In this document: positions 23,672 through 31,946 of the stretch, in pieces | Numbering within the stretch: the stretch's first letter is position 1 | Layout: each line of letters opens with the position of its first letter | From: Fibrobacter sp. | GTDB lineage: Bacteria; Fibrobacterota; Chitinivibrionia; Chitinivibrionales; Chitinispirillaceae | Length of the DNA: 57,088 nucleotides | Direction of reading: 5' to 3' | Assembly (NCBI GenBank): GCA_012515615.1 | Contig: JAAYYB010000111.1 | Coordinates: forward strand, 1 to 57,088 | The notes under the pieces: model-generated | Database searches by the model: none | The model's input: the letters and a program-made list of their open reading frames with translations, nothing else | Told to the model about the DNA's origin: nothing | Position numbers and translations under genes: made by a program

Positions 23672-25909
23672 ATGGATCCTGTATTATTTACCTCTGATCG
23701 TCCCAAAAAAAGTGGCCCGGGAAAATTTATCGGAAAAATCACACTCTTTTTTCTCGCGTTAGTCATTTTTTTCTTCTCCGTTGCAGCCGCAACCGGATCC
23801 CTTTTCCTATATAGACTCTATCAGACCCTTCCAACGCTCAATCAGATGCAAAATATTGAACAGAGACTGGTATCAAAGGTCCTGGGCAATGATAAGTCTC
23901 TGATACATGAATTCAGCATCGAAAAAAGATACTGGGTCCCTGTTGAGAAGATCCCTCAGGACCTTCAGAACGCGGTTGTCGCAATTGAGGACAGACGCTT
24001 TTACAGCCACTGGGGAATAGATGTACGCAGAATTTTCGGAGCCGTTATAGTAAACATGTCACGGGGATCGTATGCTCAGGGATTTTCCACTATCACTCAG
24101 CAGCTTGCCAGAAATGTCTACCTTACTGCCCACAAATCAATCACGCGTAAACTCAGAGAAGTGCTTACCGCCATCCATCTGGAATCCTGCTATACAAAAA
24201 AAGAAATTCTGGAACTTTACCTCAATCAGGTATATCTCGGTGCCGGTGTCTATGGAGTAGAGGCCGCAAGCGAGTACTATTTCAGCAAACATTGTTCTGA
24301 ACTCTCTCTTCAGGAATGCGCCCTTCTTGCCGGACTGATCCAGCTTCCGGAACGTTACAGGCCAGATAAGAGTGCCAATATCCCAAGAATTACACAGCGC
24401 CGCAATATAGTGCTTAAAGCAATGGAGAAGATGCGGTTTATTGACAAAAAAACCGCAGCTGCTGCCGTGGCTCTGCCGATCGAGTGTGAAATCACAAGGC
24501 CCGCTCCGGGAAAAGGGCTCTATTTTGTAGAGATGGTAAGGAGATATGTAGCGGACAAATATGGCGATGAGATGCTCTATAATGGCGGACTTACTATTCA
24601 TACTACACTGGATCCGATCGCTCAGGATTCTTCAGAGCAGCAATCAGCAATTCAGGTCGCAAGTCTTCAGCGCCGGCTTAACCGCATCTTTCTTGATAGC
24701 ACAAAGGCAGACAGAAAACTCAATATCAAGCGAGAAAAATTTCTGGCCTCATTTGACTCAATTTATGCCCTGCACGAAGAGGAATATTCAAAGCTGCCCG
24801 ACTCCATGGCCCTGCGTAAGGCTCAGATATCTGTTGTAGCTCTGGATGTTCAGACCGGCGCAATCAGAGTGCTTATCGGAGGACGCAATTTTCAGGAAAG
24901 CAAATTCAACCGCGCTATGCACGCCCGGCGCCAGCCCGGCTCATCTTTCAAACCCTTTGTCTATACTGCAGCATTGGAAAACGGGTTCACTCCGGCATCT
25001 GTGGTTCTCGATCAGCCGATTACTTTAATGACATCCGATGGTGAATGGCGCCCTGAAAATTATGACAAAGTCTTTAACGGCCCGATGACAATCCGGAGTG
25101 CTCTTGCAAAATCGGTTAACCTCGTGGCCATACAGGTGCTCAATAAAGTGGGCGCAAACGTTGTGATCGATTATGCAAGAAGAATGGGCCTGAAACACGA
25201 GATGAATCCGGTGCCGGCACTTGCGATAGGAGCCTGCCAGGCGACACCCATGGAGATCACTTCAGCATACGCTATCTATGCAAACGGCGGCATCCATGCC
25301 AAACCATATTTCATCGAAAAAATTGTTGATAAAACCGGACGGGTTCTTGAGTCACACACACCGGCGGAAAAAGAGGTGCTCTCTCCACAGACTGCCTACC
25401 TTATGGCTTCGCTGATGAAATCTGTGGTATGCTGCGGCACCGGGGCCACAATCCCGGGACTCGGTTTTACACGCCCGGCAGCCGGGAAAACCGGTACCAC
25501 AAATGATTATTCGGACGCCTGGTTTGTAGGATATACGCCCCAGATTTCATGCGGTGTCTGGACTGGAGTTGACGAGCGCAGGTCCCTGGGCTCAGGAGTT
25601 ACCGGTTCTACCGCTGCAATACCCGTTTGGGTGAAAACAATGCTTGCCCTTCATAAAAAGCTCCCGGTAAAGGACTTTGATATGCCCGAAGGGATCAAGA
25701 CCGAAACTATATGCAGTGAATCCCACTTTATCGCCAACAAGAGCTGCCCCAAGGGTGTTGTTGAGTGTTTTCTCAGAGACAGCGAGCTTGACACGTGTGA
25801 CATACACGGCGCATCAGCAAAAAACAGCGGTAATATGATGAAGCTCTTCGGCACATCAAAAGATAAAAAGAAACCGGATGCAAAAAAGAAGAAGCGGACG
25901 ATGTTTTAA
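23672..25909 (+). CDS. Bifunctional class A penicillin-binding protein (PBP1A family)
   Basis: A 745-aa protein that polymerises and cross-links peptidoglycan. One N-terminal membrane anchor (ITLFFLALVIFFFSVAAATG) is followed by the glycosyltransferase GT51 domain with EDRRFYSHWGID, TITQQLARN and KKEILELYLNQVYLG. The transpeptidase domain has catalytic SSFK in RQPGSSFKPF, the SVN triad element and KTGTTNDYSDAW. The C-terminal tail is Lys-rich. The start is ATG 23672, giving a short cytoplasmic tail; the open frame runs upstream to 23522 without support, and the ribosome site is weak (ACGGAC). Divergent from gmd. Confidence 0.92.
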   Translation: MDPVLFTSDRPKKSGPGKFIGKITLFFLALVIFFFSVAAATGSLFLYRLYQTLPTLNQMQNIEQRLVSKVLGNDKSLIHEFSIEKRYWVPVEKIPQDLQNAVVAIEDRRFYSHWGIDVRRIFGAVIVNMSRGSYAQGFSTITQQLARNVYLTAHKSITRKLREVLTAIHLESCYTKKEILELYLNQVYLGAGVYGVEAASEYYFSKHCSELSLQECALLAGLIQLPERYRPDKSANIPRITQRRNIVLKAMEKMRFIDKKTAAAAVALPIECEITRPAPGKGLYFVEMVRRYVADKYGDEMLYNGGLTIHTTLDPIAQDSSEQQSAIQVASLQRRLNRIFLDSTKADRKLNIKREKFLASFDSIYALHEEEYSKLPDSMALRKAQISVVALDVQTGAIRVLIGGRNFQESKFNRAMHARRQPGSSFKPFVYTAALENGFTPASVVLDQPITLMTSDGEWRPENYDKVFNGPMTIRSALAKSVNLVAIQVLNKVGANVVIDYARRMGLKHEMNPVPALAIGACQATPMEITSAYAIYANGGIHAKPYFIEKIVDKTGRVLESHTPAEKEVLSPQTAYLMASLMKSVVCCGTGATIPGLGFTRPAAGKTGTTNDYSDAWFVGYTPQISCGVWTGVDERRSLGSGVTGSTAAIPVWVKTMLALHKKLPVKDFDMPEGIKTETICSESHFIANKSCPKGVVECFLRDSELDTCDIHGASAKNSGNMMKLFGTSKDKKKPDAKKKKRTMF

Positions 25910-25971
25910 GAGCTGGACTTCCGCTTCATTAATTTTCAGCTCATAAAAACCAGCAATGAGAGGATCTTCCA

Positions 25972-27711
25972 ATGATCAGGAGCAAAGCTTTACTGCTGCT
26001 TGCATGTGCTGTATTCTCATCAGGTGCCCAGAACAGGTCGCCTTCGAGTGTCCCCGTAGCCGTACCTTTCATGGCTTTCGGGGATGGTTCCTTTGAAAAC
26101 GGCATCGACCGCTGGGGTTTCTGGCCGATGACTCCTGATCTGGGGAGTTTTGAAATCTCAGGTGAAAAGCCGCATTCAGGTTCAAAGTGCGCCAGGATTT
26201 CCATACACAAAAAGGCCGTGGAAAACTGGCATGTGCAGCTTCAGATGAGAGTTTTCACAATCGAAAAAAACAACATCTACAGGCTTTCCTGGTGGACCAG
26301 AGGTGAAAATGATGCCGGGATGCTGGAAGTAGCTTTTGTTAAAGGATCTCCGCCCTGGACCTTCTATGGCGCAAAAAAAGTGAGTGTCACTCCGGAATGG
26401 AAGAAGCACGAATTTCTTTTCACCGCTCCACTGACAACAACAGATATCCAGATGACTTTCCAGTGCGCATCAAAAACCGGAGACTACTATATCGATGATG
26501 TGAGCTGGGTTCAGGAAGGAAAAATGGTTCTGCCGGAAATTCCCGCGGACTGGTATGCCAAATCAGATGAGCGCATAGAGGAGATAAGAAAAGGTGATTT
26601 CTCCCTGAAAGTGGTCGACAAAAAAGGAAAACCTTACAGCGGTGAAGTATCTGTAAAGCTTATCAATCACGAATTCAATTGGGGCACATGTCTTAACTTT
26701 CAGGACGGAGCCCTTGAGAATGAATACCGCAAACTGGCACTGAAACATTTTAACAGCGGAGTGTTTGAAAACGCCTTCAAGTGGGAAGAATATGAACGTC
26801 AGGAAGGGAAACCGCTTACTGACGACCTGGACAGGTATCTTCAGTGGGGAAGTAAAAATAATATCCCGATTCGGGGCCATGCTCTTATCTGGGGAACCGA
26901 GAATTACGGCTTTGACAGACACTGGGCACGGGTAAAAGATGACCAGTTTCTCAAGGAGTCAATGAAAAAGAGGATCACCCGCGACCTCACGCTTTATAAA
27001 GGGAAGATCACAGAGTATGATGTCTGGAATGAGCCTATGCATGAACCGGCACTGTTCAGCCGTCTGGGAACCGATATGCTCGATTCTGCATTTATCTGGG
27101 CCCATAAGGCTGATCCGGATGCAAAACTTTACATCAACGAATACTCCATTATATCCGGAACAGATGCCAAAGGGTACAGGGATATGGTGGAGGGGATGCT
27201 TAAGAGGGGTGTTCCGGTCCATGGGATCGGTGTTCAGGGACATTTTGCAAGCCTGATAGACCCGATTGACATCGCGGCAAAGCTTTCCTATATGGGCCAG
27301 CTGGGGCTTCCCATTAAGGTGACTGAATTTGATATGGATATAAGGGGGATGAGCCTTTCCGATTCTGTACAGGCTTCAGAATACGCGAAAATGCTTCGTA
27401 CCGCTTTCTCTCATCCGGCAATTGAGGGGTTCCTTTTCTGGGGATTCTGGGATGCGCGTCACTGGAGACCGGGAGCCGGTCTTTACGATTCCGATCTGAA
27501 GCCTAAAGTTGCTGCTGACAGTGTTTATAACCTTATCCACAAAGTTTGGACAACAGAAAAGAGTATCAAAACAGATTCCCAGGGAGCCGCCGCTTTCAGG
27601 GGTTTTTATGGAGACTACGAGGTGACTGTAAAGGGCGGAAAGAAGTGCAGAGTGAGCTTTCTGAAGGGGGCAAAAGACCCTCAGGTAATAGATATGTCAG
27701 CAAAGAAATAG
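25972..27711 (+). CDS. Secreted GH10 endo-beta-1,4-xylanase with N-terminal carbohydrate-binding module
   Basis: A 579-aa protein with a short signal peptide, a CBM4/9-like beta-sandwich (~30-180, with DGSFENGIDRWGFWPMT and YYIDDVSWV) and a GH10 catalytic barrel (~205-530). The acid/base Glu lies in DVWNEPMHEP and the nucleophile Glu in KVTEFDMDI; other family strings are RGHALIWGTENYG and FLFWGFWDARHW. It would hydrolyse xylan backbones outside the cell. The start ATG 25972 follows GAGAGGATC. No sorting-type C-terminus is obvious. It stands alone with its own terminator. Confidence 0.93.
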   Translation: MIRSKALLLLACAVFSSGAQNRSPSSVPVAVPFMAFGDGSFENGIDRWGFWPMTPDLGSFEISGEKPHSGSKCARISIHKKAVENWHVQLQMRVFTIEKNNIYRLSWWTRGENDAGMLEVAFVKGSPPWTFYGAKKVSVTPEWKKHEFLFTAPLTTTDIQMTFQCASKTGDYYIDDVSWVQEGKMVLPEIPADWYAKSDERIEEIRKGDFSLKVVDKKGKPYSGEVSVKLINHEFNWGTCLNFQDGALENEYRKLALKHFNSGVFENAFKWEEYERQEGKPLTDDLDRYLQWGSKNNIPIRGHALIWGTENYGFDRHWARVKDDQFLKESMKKRITRDLTLYKGKITEYDVWNEPMHEPALFSRLGTDMLDSAFIWAHKADPDAKLYINEYSIISGTDAKGYRDMVEGMLKRGVPVHGIGVQGHFASLIDPIDIAAKLSYMGQLGLPIKVTEFDMDIRGMSLSDSVQASEYAKMLRTAFSHPAIEGFLFWGFWDARHWRPGAGLYDSDLKPKVAADSVYNLIHKVWTTEKSIKTDSQGAAAFRGFYGDYEVTVKGGKKCRVSFLKGAKDPQVIDMSAKK

Positions 27712-27733
27712 AATCAATTGATATTACTAGATT

Positions 27734-27772
27734 TTGGCCACTCCCGGAATACTGGTTGTGGCCATTTTTTTT
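27734..27772 (+). terminator. Terminator of the xylanase gene
   Basis: TGGCCAC (27735-27741) pairs with GTGGCCA (27758-27764), followed by a run of eight T. It lies 23 bp past the xylanase stop and just before the convergent beta-helix gene stop. Confidence 0.7.
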
Positions 27773-27794
27773 GCATGGAAGCGCTCAAGCCTGC

Positions 27795-28937
27795 TTATTT
27801 ATGATCTGCCGGGACCTCATCGGGGCAGCCGTCATCATCTTTATACCCGTTTACAACTTCCTTATTCTGAGGGCAGATGTCACTCTGATCTAAAACCCCG
27901 TCCTTGTCATTATCATCATCAAGACATCCGTCTTCATCCCTGAAACCGTCATAATCTTCTGCCTGGTCCGGGCATTTATCCTGTGTATCGTAAAAGCCAT
28001 CTTTGTCATTGTCAAAATCCGGACATCCGTCCTCATCCTCAAAACCATCGATATCCTCAGATGCATCGGGGCAGGCGTCTTTATCAGTCTTTACTCCGTC
28101 ACGGTCTGAATCATTATTGCTGATCATCAGGTCAGCTTCACTGATAAGTCCGATTGAGATGCCGTCCTTGCCTTTGCCCTTGAGGCCATCGGTCTGTCCG
28201 TAATCATAGAGATTGTTGTTTGAGATGGTGAAACCCGGATCTGCGTTAATGTTGGAATTATCAACATTGGCGAAGAAATTATTTGGCAGACGGTTTCCGA
28301 AGAAGCTGTTGTAGATGATACGTGATTTGCGCGATTCCTCTCCAGCCCAAATGCCGTATTCCTTGTTTTTAAAAAAGACATTATGGCTGATCAGGACCTC
28401 GCTTCTGCCCGACAGATTTATTCCGCAGTAGCCGTTTTCGGCAAAGATGCAGTGTTCGACTGCTGTTTTGATGCTTCTGGAGGATTCCAGGAAAAGACCG
28501 GTCCAGCCGTTTCTGACTATAACGCAGTTGCGTATCGCAGGAAGAGAGATCAGACACTGAATGCCGCTTCCCTTGTTTGATCTGATCAGACAGTTTTCGA
28601 TTACAGTAGAGTTGTTCTCGCATCGGATTCCTATGGAGCCGTTTTCTATTGTAAATTTACTGATAACAGCCTGGTCGGCTCCCGTTACAACCGGTTCCCT
28701 GCCGTTTCCATGGATAACGGTTCCACTGACAGACTCTCCCATAAGGACTACCCGGTCTTTGAGCACTATTGATTCACTGTAAAATCCGTTCAGAACCAGC
28801 ACCGTATCGGAAGGCTCTGCCTTGTCAAGACCGGCCTGTATTCCGGGCGCATCTTTGGGTACCGTAATAGTTTTGGCCTGAATGGAGAGTGCGCAAGCCA
28901 GGAGTGCTGCGAGAATTCCAGGATGTATTAAACGCAT
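27795..28937 (-). CDS. Secreted right-handed beta-helix protein with thrombospondin type 3 calcium-binding tail
   Basis: A 380-aa exported protein: signal peptide (LAALLACALSIQA), a parallel beta-helix of Asn/Gly-rich coils (~25-260; GNGREPVVTGADQAVISKF, SVVIENCLIRSN-type turns), then about four thrombospondin type 3 repeats of the form DSDRDGVKTDKDACPD. These Asp-rich loops bind calcium. The beta-helix recalls pectate-lyase-like polysaccharide binders (a periplasmic copper-binding NosD-like variant is also possible). The start is ATG 28937 behind AAAGGGGGATTT. It converges on the xylanase, which suits extracellular polymer use; no enzyme activity can be assigned. Confidence 0.8.
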   Translation of the reverse strand: MRLIHPGILAALLACALSIQAKTITVPKDAPGIQAGLDKAEPSDTVLVLNGFYSESIVLKDRVVLMGESVSGTVIHGNGREPVVTGADQAVISKFTIENGSIGIRCENNSTVIENCLIRSNKGSGIQCLISLPAIRNCVIVRNGWTGLFLESSRSIKTAVEHCIFAENGYCGINLSGRSEVLISHNVFFKNKEYGIWAGEESRKSRIIYNSFFGNRLPNNFFANVDNSNINADPGFTISNNNLYDYGQTDGLKGKGKDGISIGLISEADLMISNNDSDRDGVKTDKDACPDASEDIDGFEDEDGCPDFDNDKDGFYDTQDKCPDQAEDYDGFRDEDGCLDDDNDKDGVLDQSDICPQNKEVVNGYKDDDGCPDEVPADHK

Positions 28938-29162
28938 AAATCCCCCTTTGCCCGGGAAAGCAGGCAACTGATTGCACAAGTTAAACCCTGAGAGCAATAC
29001 TGTAATTATAATGTAATCTAACTTATTGTCATCAGAGAGGCAATCCTGATATATATGTCAAGAATGGAAAGATAGTTGCAGGAAAGAGGTAAAAAAATGT
29101 ATAATACTCTAAAGTATTTCATTTCTCTTCCGAAAAACAAAACTTCAGGAAAAGGAGAAATT

Positions 29163-29351
29163 ATGGTACAGCTTACTGAAATACGTAAGAGAGCAAAGGA
29201 ATTGGGTATCAGTGGAACAAAAATGAAGAAGGATGAGCTGATACAGTCAATTCAGAAAGCAGAAGGGAATTTCCCCTGTTTCAAGTCGGCACAAGATGAT
29301 TGTGATCAGTCAGGCTGTTATTGGCGTGAAGATTGCCTTTCAAAGAAATAA
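29163..29351 (+). CDS. Small SAP/Rho-N-like protein with C-terminal cysteine cluster
   Basis: 62 aa. The N-terminal half is a SAP/Rho-N-like helix-extended-helix (EIRKRAKELGISGTKMKKDE, then LIQSIQKAEGN), a nucleic-acid-binding fold. The C-terminal half has four cysteines (PCF, DDCDQSGCYW, EDC), perhaps a metal site. Small proteins of this layout are widespread in delta-proteobacteria-like genomes, function unknown. The start is ATG 29163 after AAAAGGAGAAATT; an upstream extension to 29076 is unsupported. It precedes the ilv leader by 50 bp but has no clear link to it. Confidence 0.75.
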   Translation: MVQLTEIRKRAKELGISGTKMKKDELIQSIQKAEGNFPCFKSAQDDCDQSGCYWREDCLSKK

Positions 29352-29365
29352 CTCTTAAAAATATC

Positions 29366-29395
29366 TTGCGTTTATCGCTGTTTTTTAGTTAAATT
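29366..29395 (+). promoter_or_regulatory. Candidate promoter of the ilv operon
   Basis: TTGCGT (29366-29371) and TAAATT (29390-29395) are 18 bp apart. A start point about seven bases on would fall at the leader-peptide ATG (29402), so the leader may be translated without a Shine-Dalgarno site, or the true promoter is slightly upstream. Confidence 0.4.
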
Positions 29396-29401
29396 ATTCT
29401 T

Positions 29402-29503
29402 ATGTGTGTGACAAACCGGATTTTCACTGAGTCTCTAAATGCTGTCCTATTAGTCGTAGGCGTCGTCGTTATTATTCCCGGTAAAGGGGAAACGGGCATT
29501 TAG
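29402..29503 (+). CDS. Branched-chain amino-acid leader peptide (attenuation), 33 aa
   Basis: ATG 29402 to TAG 29501-29503. Codons 14-25 read AVLLVVGVVVII: ten Val, Leu or Ile codons within eleven. This is the design of ilv leader peptides in enterobacteria and of the ilvBN leader in corynebacteria, where lack of charged tRNA stalls the ribosome. The control-codon run (29444-29476) ends just before the antiterminator arm at 29485, which is itself in the last codons (Gly-Lys-Gly-Glu-Thr-Gly). A ribosome reaching the stop would cover that arm. No ribosome binding site is visible; an in-frame GTG lies at 29408. Confidence 0.85.
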   Translation: MCVTNRIFTESLNAVLLVVGVVVIIPGKGETGI

Positions 29504-29568
29504 AGCATACGCTTGAAAATGATAAAAAAAAGGCCCGTTTCCCCTGAGGGAAACGGGCCTTTTTATTT
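29444..29568 (+). promoter_or_regulatory. Ribosome-mediated transcription attenuator of the ilv operon
   Basis: Two mutually exclusive structures share one arm. Antiterminator: AGGGGAAACGGGC (29485-29497) pairs perfectly over 13 bp with GCCCGTTTCCCCT (29533-29545). Terminator: 29531-29543 pairs with 29548-29560. Stalling on the Val/Leu/Ile codons (29444-29476) leaves the first arm free, so the antiterminator forms and the operon is transcribed. Rapid translation covers it and the terminator forms. The logic is established for ilv/leu leaders; its use here is inferred from sequence. Confidence 0.85.
29531..29568 (+). terminator. Attenuator terminator hairpin
   Basis: Perfect 13-bp stem (29531-29543 with 29548-29560) around a CTGA loop, with GC-rich centre and followed by TTTTTATTT. 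An A-run just before it (29524-29530) extends the pairing. It lies 100 bp upstream of the ilvB start. Confidence 0.9.
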
Positions 29569-29668
29569 GGCCAAAAGGATAACTTCTTGATTATTCGGGG
29601 AAAAGGTCGTATTTTACAGTGCTTTGGTCTGCCCCGGATCGTCTGTCAATGAAACTGTGGAGGCTGCT

Positions 29669-31393
29669 TTGAAGAAGACAGGTGCGCAAATTGTTGTTGA
29701 TGCCCTGATCAGGGAAGGTGTGGAGGTCGTTTTCGGATATCCGGGCGGCGTTGTAATCCCGATTTTTGACGTTCTCTACGATACAAAAGAACTCAAATTT
29801 ATTCTTACCAGGCATGAACAGGCGGCCGCGCATGCTGCCGACGGTTATGCAAGAGCAAGTGGCAAGGTTGGCGTCTGTCTTGCAACTTCAGGACCGGGCG
29901 CAACAAACATCGTTACTGGTGTCGCGACTGCATATCTTGACTCTATTCCCATGGTGGCGATTACCGGACAGGTCGCTTCCGGACTGCTTGGAACCGATGC
30001 GTTTCAGGAAGCGGATATTGTCGGTATCACAAGACCCATAACAAAGCATAACTTTCTTGTCAAATCGGTAGAGGAACTGCCAGTTATAATGAAACAGGCG
30101 TTTCATATCGCTTCTACAGGAAGGCCGGGTCCGGTGCTTGTGGATATTCCTGCCGACATTTCCAGGGCTGTGCTTGAAGACTACAAATACCCCGAAAGTG
30201 TTTCGATCCGCAGTTATAAACCCAATCTGGTCGGGCATCCCCGTCAGATCAAGCGTGCCGTTGAGGCAATTGCAGCGGCTCGTAAACCGGTAATTTATGC
30301 CGGTGGCGGAATCATTTTGTCAGGGGCGCATCAGCAACTGCTTGAGCTTGCTGAGAAAACCAATATCCCTGTGACTACAACACTCATGGGTCTTGGCGGT
30401 TTCCCGGGAGATCATCCGCTCTTTATTGGAATGCCCGGGATGCATGGGTCTAAAACAGCTAATTTTGTTCTTCAGGAAAGCGATCTTATCATCTCGGTTG
30501 GTGCACGGTTTGACGACAGGGTGACTGGATTTGTTGCCAAGTTTGCTCCGAATGCATCATTCATACATATGGATGTTGATCCGGCGGCCATATCGAAGAT
30601 AATAAGGGTTGATATTCCGGTGGTGGGTGATGCCAAAAACATCCTTTCAGAGCTCAATAAAATTGTCAAACCAAGGCAGCCTGATGAATGGAATGAAACT
30701 GTCAACAGACATAAAGGAAGCAGGCTTTTCAACTATATCCCGTCAGAAACGGAAATAAAGCCTCAATTTGTAATTGAGCAGCTTCAGAAAGAGACTGCCG
30801 ACGGTGCTGTAATCTGTACCGAAGTCGGTCAGCATCAGATGTGGACCGCACAGTATTACAGGTTCAACAAGCCCCGGACACTCATTACTTCCGGAGGACT
30901 TGGCACTATGGGATTTGGAATGCCGGCTGCAATGGGAGCTGCCCTAACAAATCCGGGATTGCCGGTAATCGATATCGCCGGGGATGGATCTATACAGATG
31001 AATATACAGGAACTTGCTACTCTGGCAATTAACAATATCCCGGTGAAGGTTGTCATCCTTAACAACACATACCTGGGAATGGTGCGCCAGTGGCAGGACC
31101 TTTTCCATAACAAACGGTACAGTTCGACATGTCTGCGCGGTGGTGTTTTATGTGGTGATTGTGTAGGCACTCAGAAATGTAAAAGAAAGTATGTGCCGGA
31201 TTTTGTTGCGCTGGCACAGAGTTACGGTGTTGCGGCATTCAGGGCCGATAAACCGGACCAGGTAAGCCAGGTGTTAAAAGACGGTCTTGCAGTGGACGGG
31301 CCTGCGATTATGGAATTCATGGTTTCATCGGAGGAGAATGTTTTCCCGATGGTTCCTGCAGGCAAACCGATTAATGAGATTCTGGAGGGATAA
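29669..31393 (+). CDS. ilvB: Acetolactate synthase large (catalytic) subunit
   Basis: A 574-aa thiamine-diphosphate enzyme condensing two pyruvates (valine, leucine) or pyruvate with 2-oxobutyrate (isoleucine). Family strings: VVFGYPGGVVIPIFD with the catalytic Glu-containing RHEQAAAHAADGYARASGK, GLGTMGFGMPAAMGAAL and the ThDP motif DIAGDGSIQMN ... NNTYLGMVRQWQ. The start is TTG 29669, six bases after GGAGG, matching the family N-terminus (LKKTGAQIVVDAL); the frame continues upstream to 29624 (TTG) without support. A Cys-rich insertion, C488-X6-C-X2-C-X5-C504, replaces the short loop usual after the KRYS motif. First structural gene of the operon, 1 codon before ilvN. Confidence 0.95.
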   Translation: MKKTGAQIVVDALIREGVEVVFGYPGGVVIPIFDVLYDTKELKFILTRHEQAAAHAADGYARASGKVGVCLATSGPGATNIVTGVATAYLDSIPMVAITGQVASGLLGTDAFQEADIVGITRPITKHNFLVKSVEELPVIMKQAFHIASTGRPGPVLVDIPADISRAVLEDYKYPESVSIRSYKPNLVGHPRQIKRAVEAIAAARKPVIYAGGGIILSGAHQQLLELAEKTNIPVTTTLMGLGGFPGDHPLFIGMPGMHGSKTANFVLQESDLIISVGARFDDRVTGFVAKFAPNASFIHMDVDPAAISKIIRVDIPVVGDAKNILSELNKIVKPRQPDEWNETVNRHKGSRLFNYIPSETEIKPQFVIEQLQKETADGAVICTEVGQHQMWTAQYYRFNKPRTLITSGGLGTMGFGMPAAMGAALTNPGLPVIDIAGDGSIQMNIQELATLAINNIPVKVVILNNTYLGMVRQWQDLFHNKRYSSTCLRGGVLCGDCVGTQKCKRKYVPDFVALAQSYGVAAFRADKPDQVSQVLKDGLAVDGPAIMEFMVSSEENVFPMVPAGKPINEILEG

Positions 31394-31876
31394 ATGAGTG
31401 CACATACAATTGCGGCTCTGGTTGAGAACCACAGCGGCGCCCTTTCCCGGATAGCCGGCCTTTTTTCAAGCAGAGGATACAACATCTCAAGTCTTACTGT
31501 TGCCGAGACTGACGATCCGACGGTGTCAAGAATGACCATCATAGTTGATGGCGAAGAAAATGTGCTGGAGCAGATTGTAAAGCAGCTCAACCGTTTGGTA
31601 GATGTGATAAAGGTGATTGATTTCGGTGAAGAACCCATTGTCGAACGTGAGATGCTTCTTGTCAATGTAGACTCGACAAAAGCAAATCGTCATGAGATTG
31701 TAGAACTTGGCGGAATCTTCGGCGCCAGGATCGCTTCCGTTTCCCAGTCATCTATAACTTTTGAGATGACAGGGGAGAAGAGGTCACTTGATGATTTCCT
31801 GACTATGGTAAAACCTTATGGAATCAAGGAAATTGTAAGGTCCGGGACAATCGCTATTGCGCAGGCAAAGAAATAA
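31394..31876 (+). CDS. ilvN: Acetolactate synthase small (regulatory) subunit
   Basis: 160 aa, the full family length: an N-terminal ACT domain (HTIAALVENHSGALSRIAGLF, then RGYNISSLTVAETDD) and a C-terminal regulatory domain (LLVNVDSTKANRHEIVELGG). It activates IlvB and confers valine feedback inhibition. The ATG directly follows the ilvB stop, with GGAGG inside the last ilvB codons, so translation is coupled. The name ilvH would fit equally well. Confidence 0.95.
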   Translation: MSAHTIAALVENHSGALSRIAGLFSSRGYNISSLTVAETDDPTVSRMTIIVDGEENVLEQIVKQLNRLVDVIKVIDFGEEPIVEREMLLVNVDSTKANRHEIVELGGIFGARIASVSQSSITFEMTGEKRSLDDFLTMVKPYGIKEIVRSGTIAIAQAKK

Positions 31877-31946
31877 ATCGGCTGATTGCGGCTCTGTTCC
31901 GCGCTCAGCTTAATTTTTACACTTTTTTTCAGAAGGAGCCCCTTTT

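Noticed and set aside
29402-29568. T-box riboswitch upstream of ilvB
   Set aside because: No T-box core sequence or specifier-loop layout; the translated Val/Leu/Ile run and paired arms explain the region as ribosome-mediated attenuation.
29624-29668. Longer ilvB start at TTG 29624
   Set aside because: The site 17 bases upstream is too far for good initiation, whereas TTG 29669 has GGAGG at the right distance and matches the family N-terminus.
30472-30732. 86-aa minus-strand frame in ilvB
   Set aside because: Shadow of the ilvB frame; no independent support.
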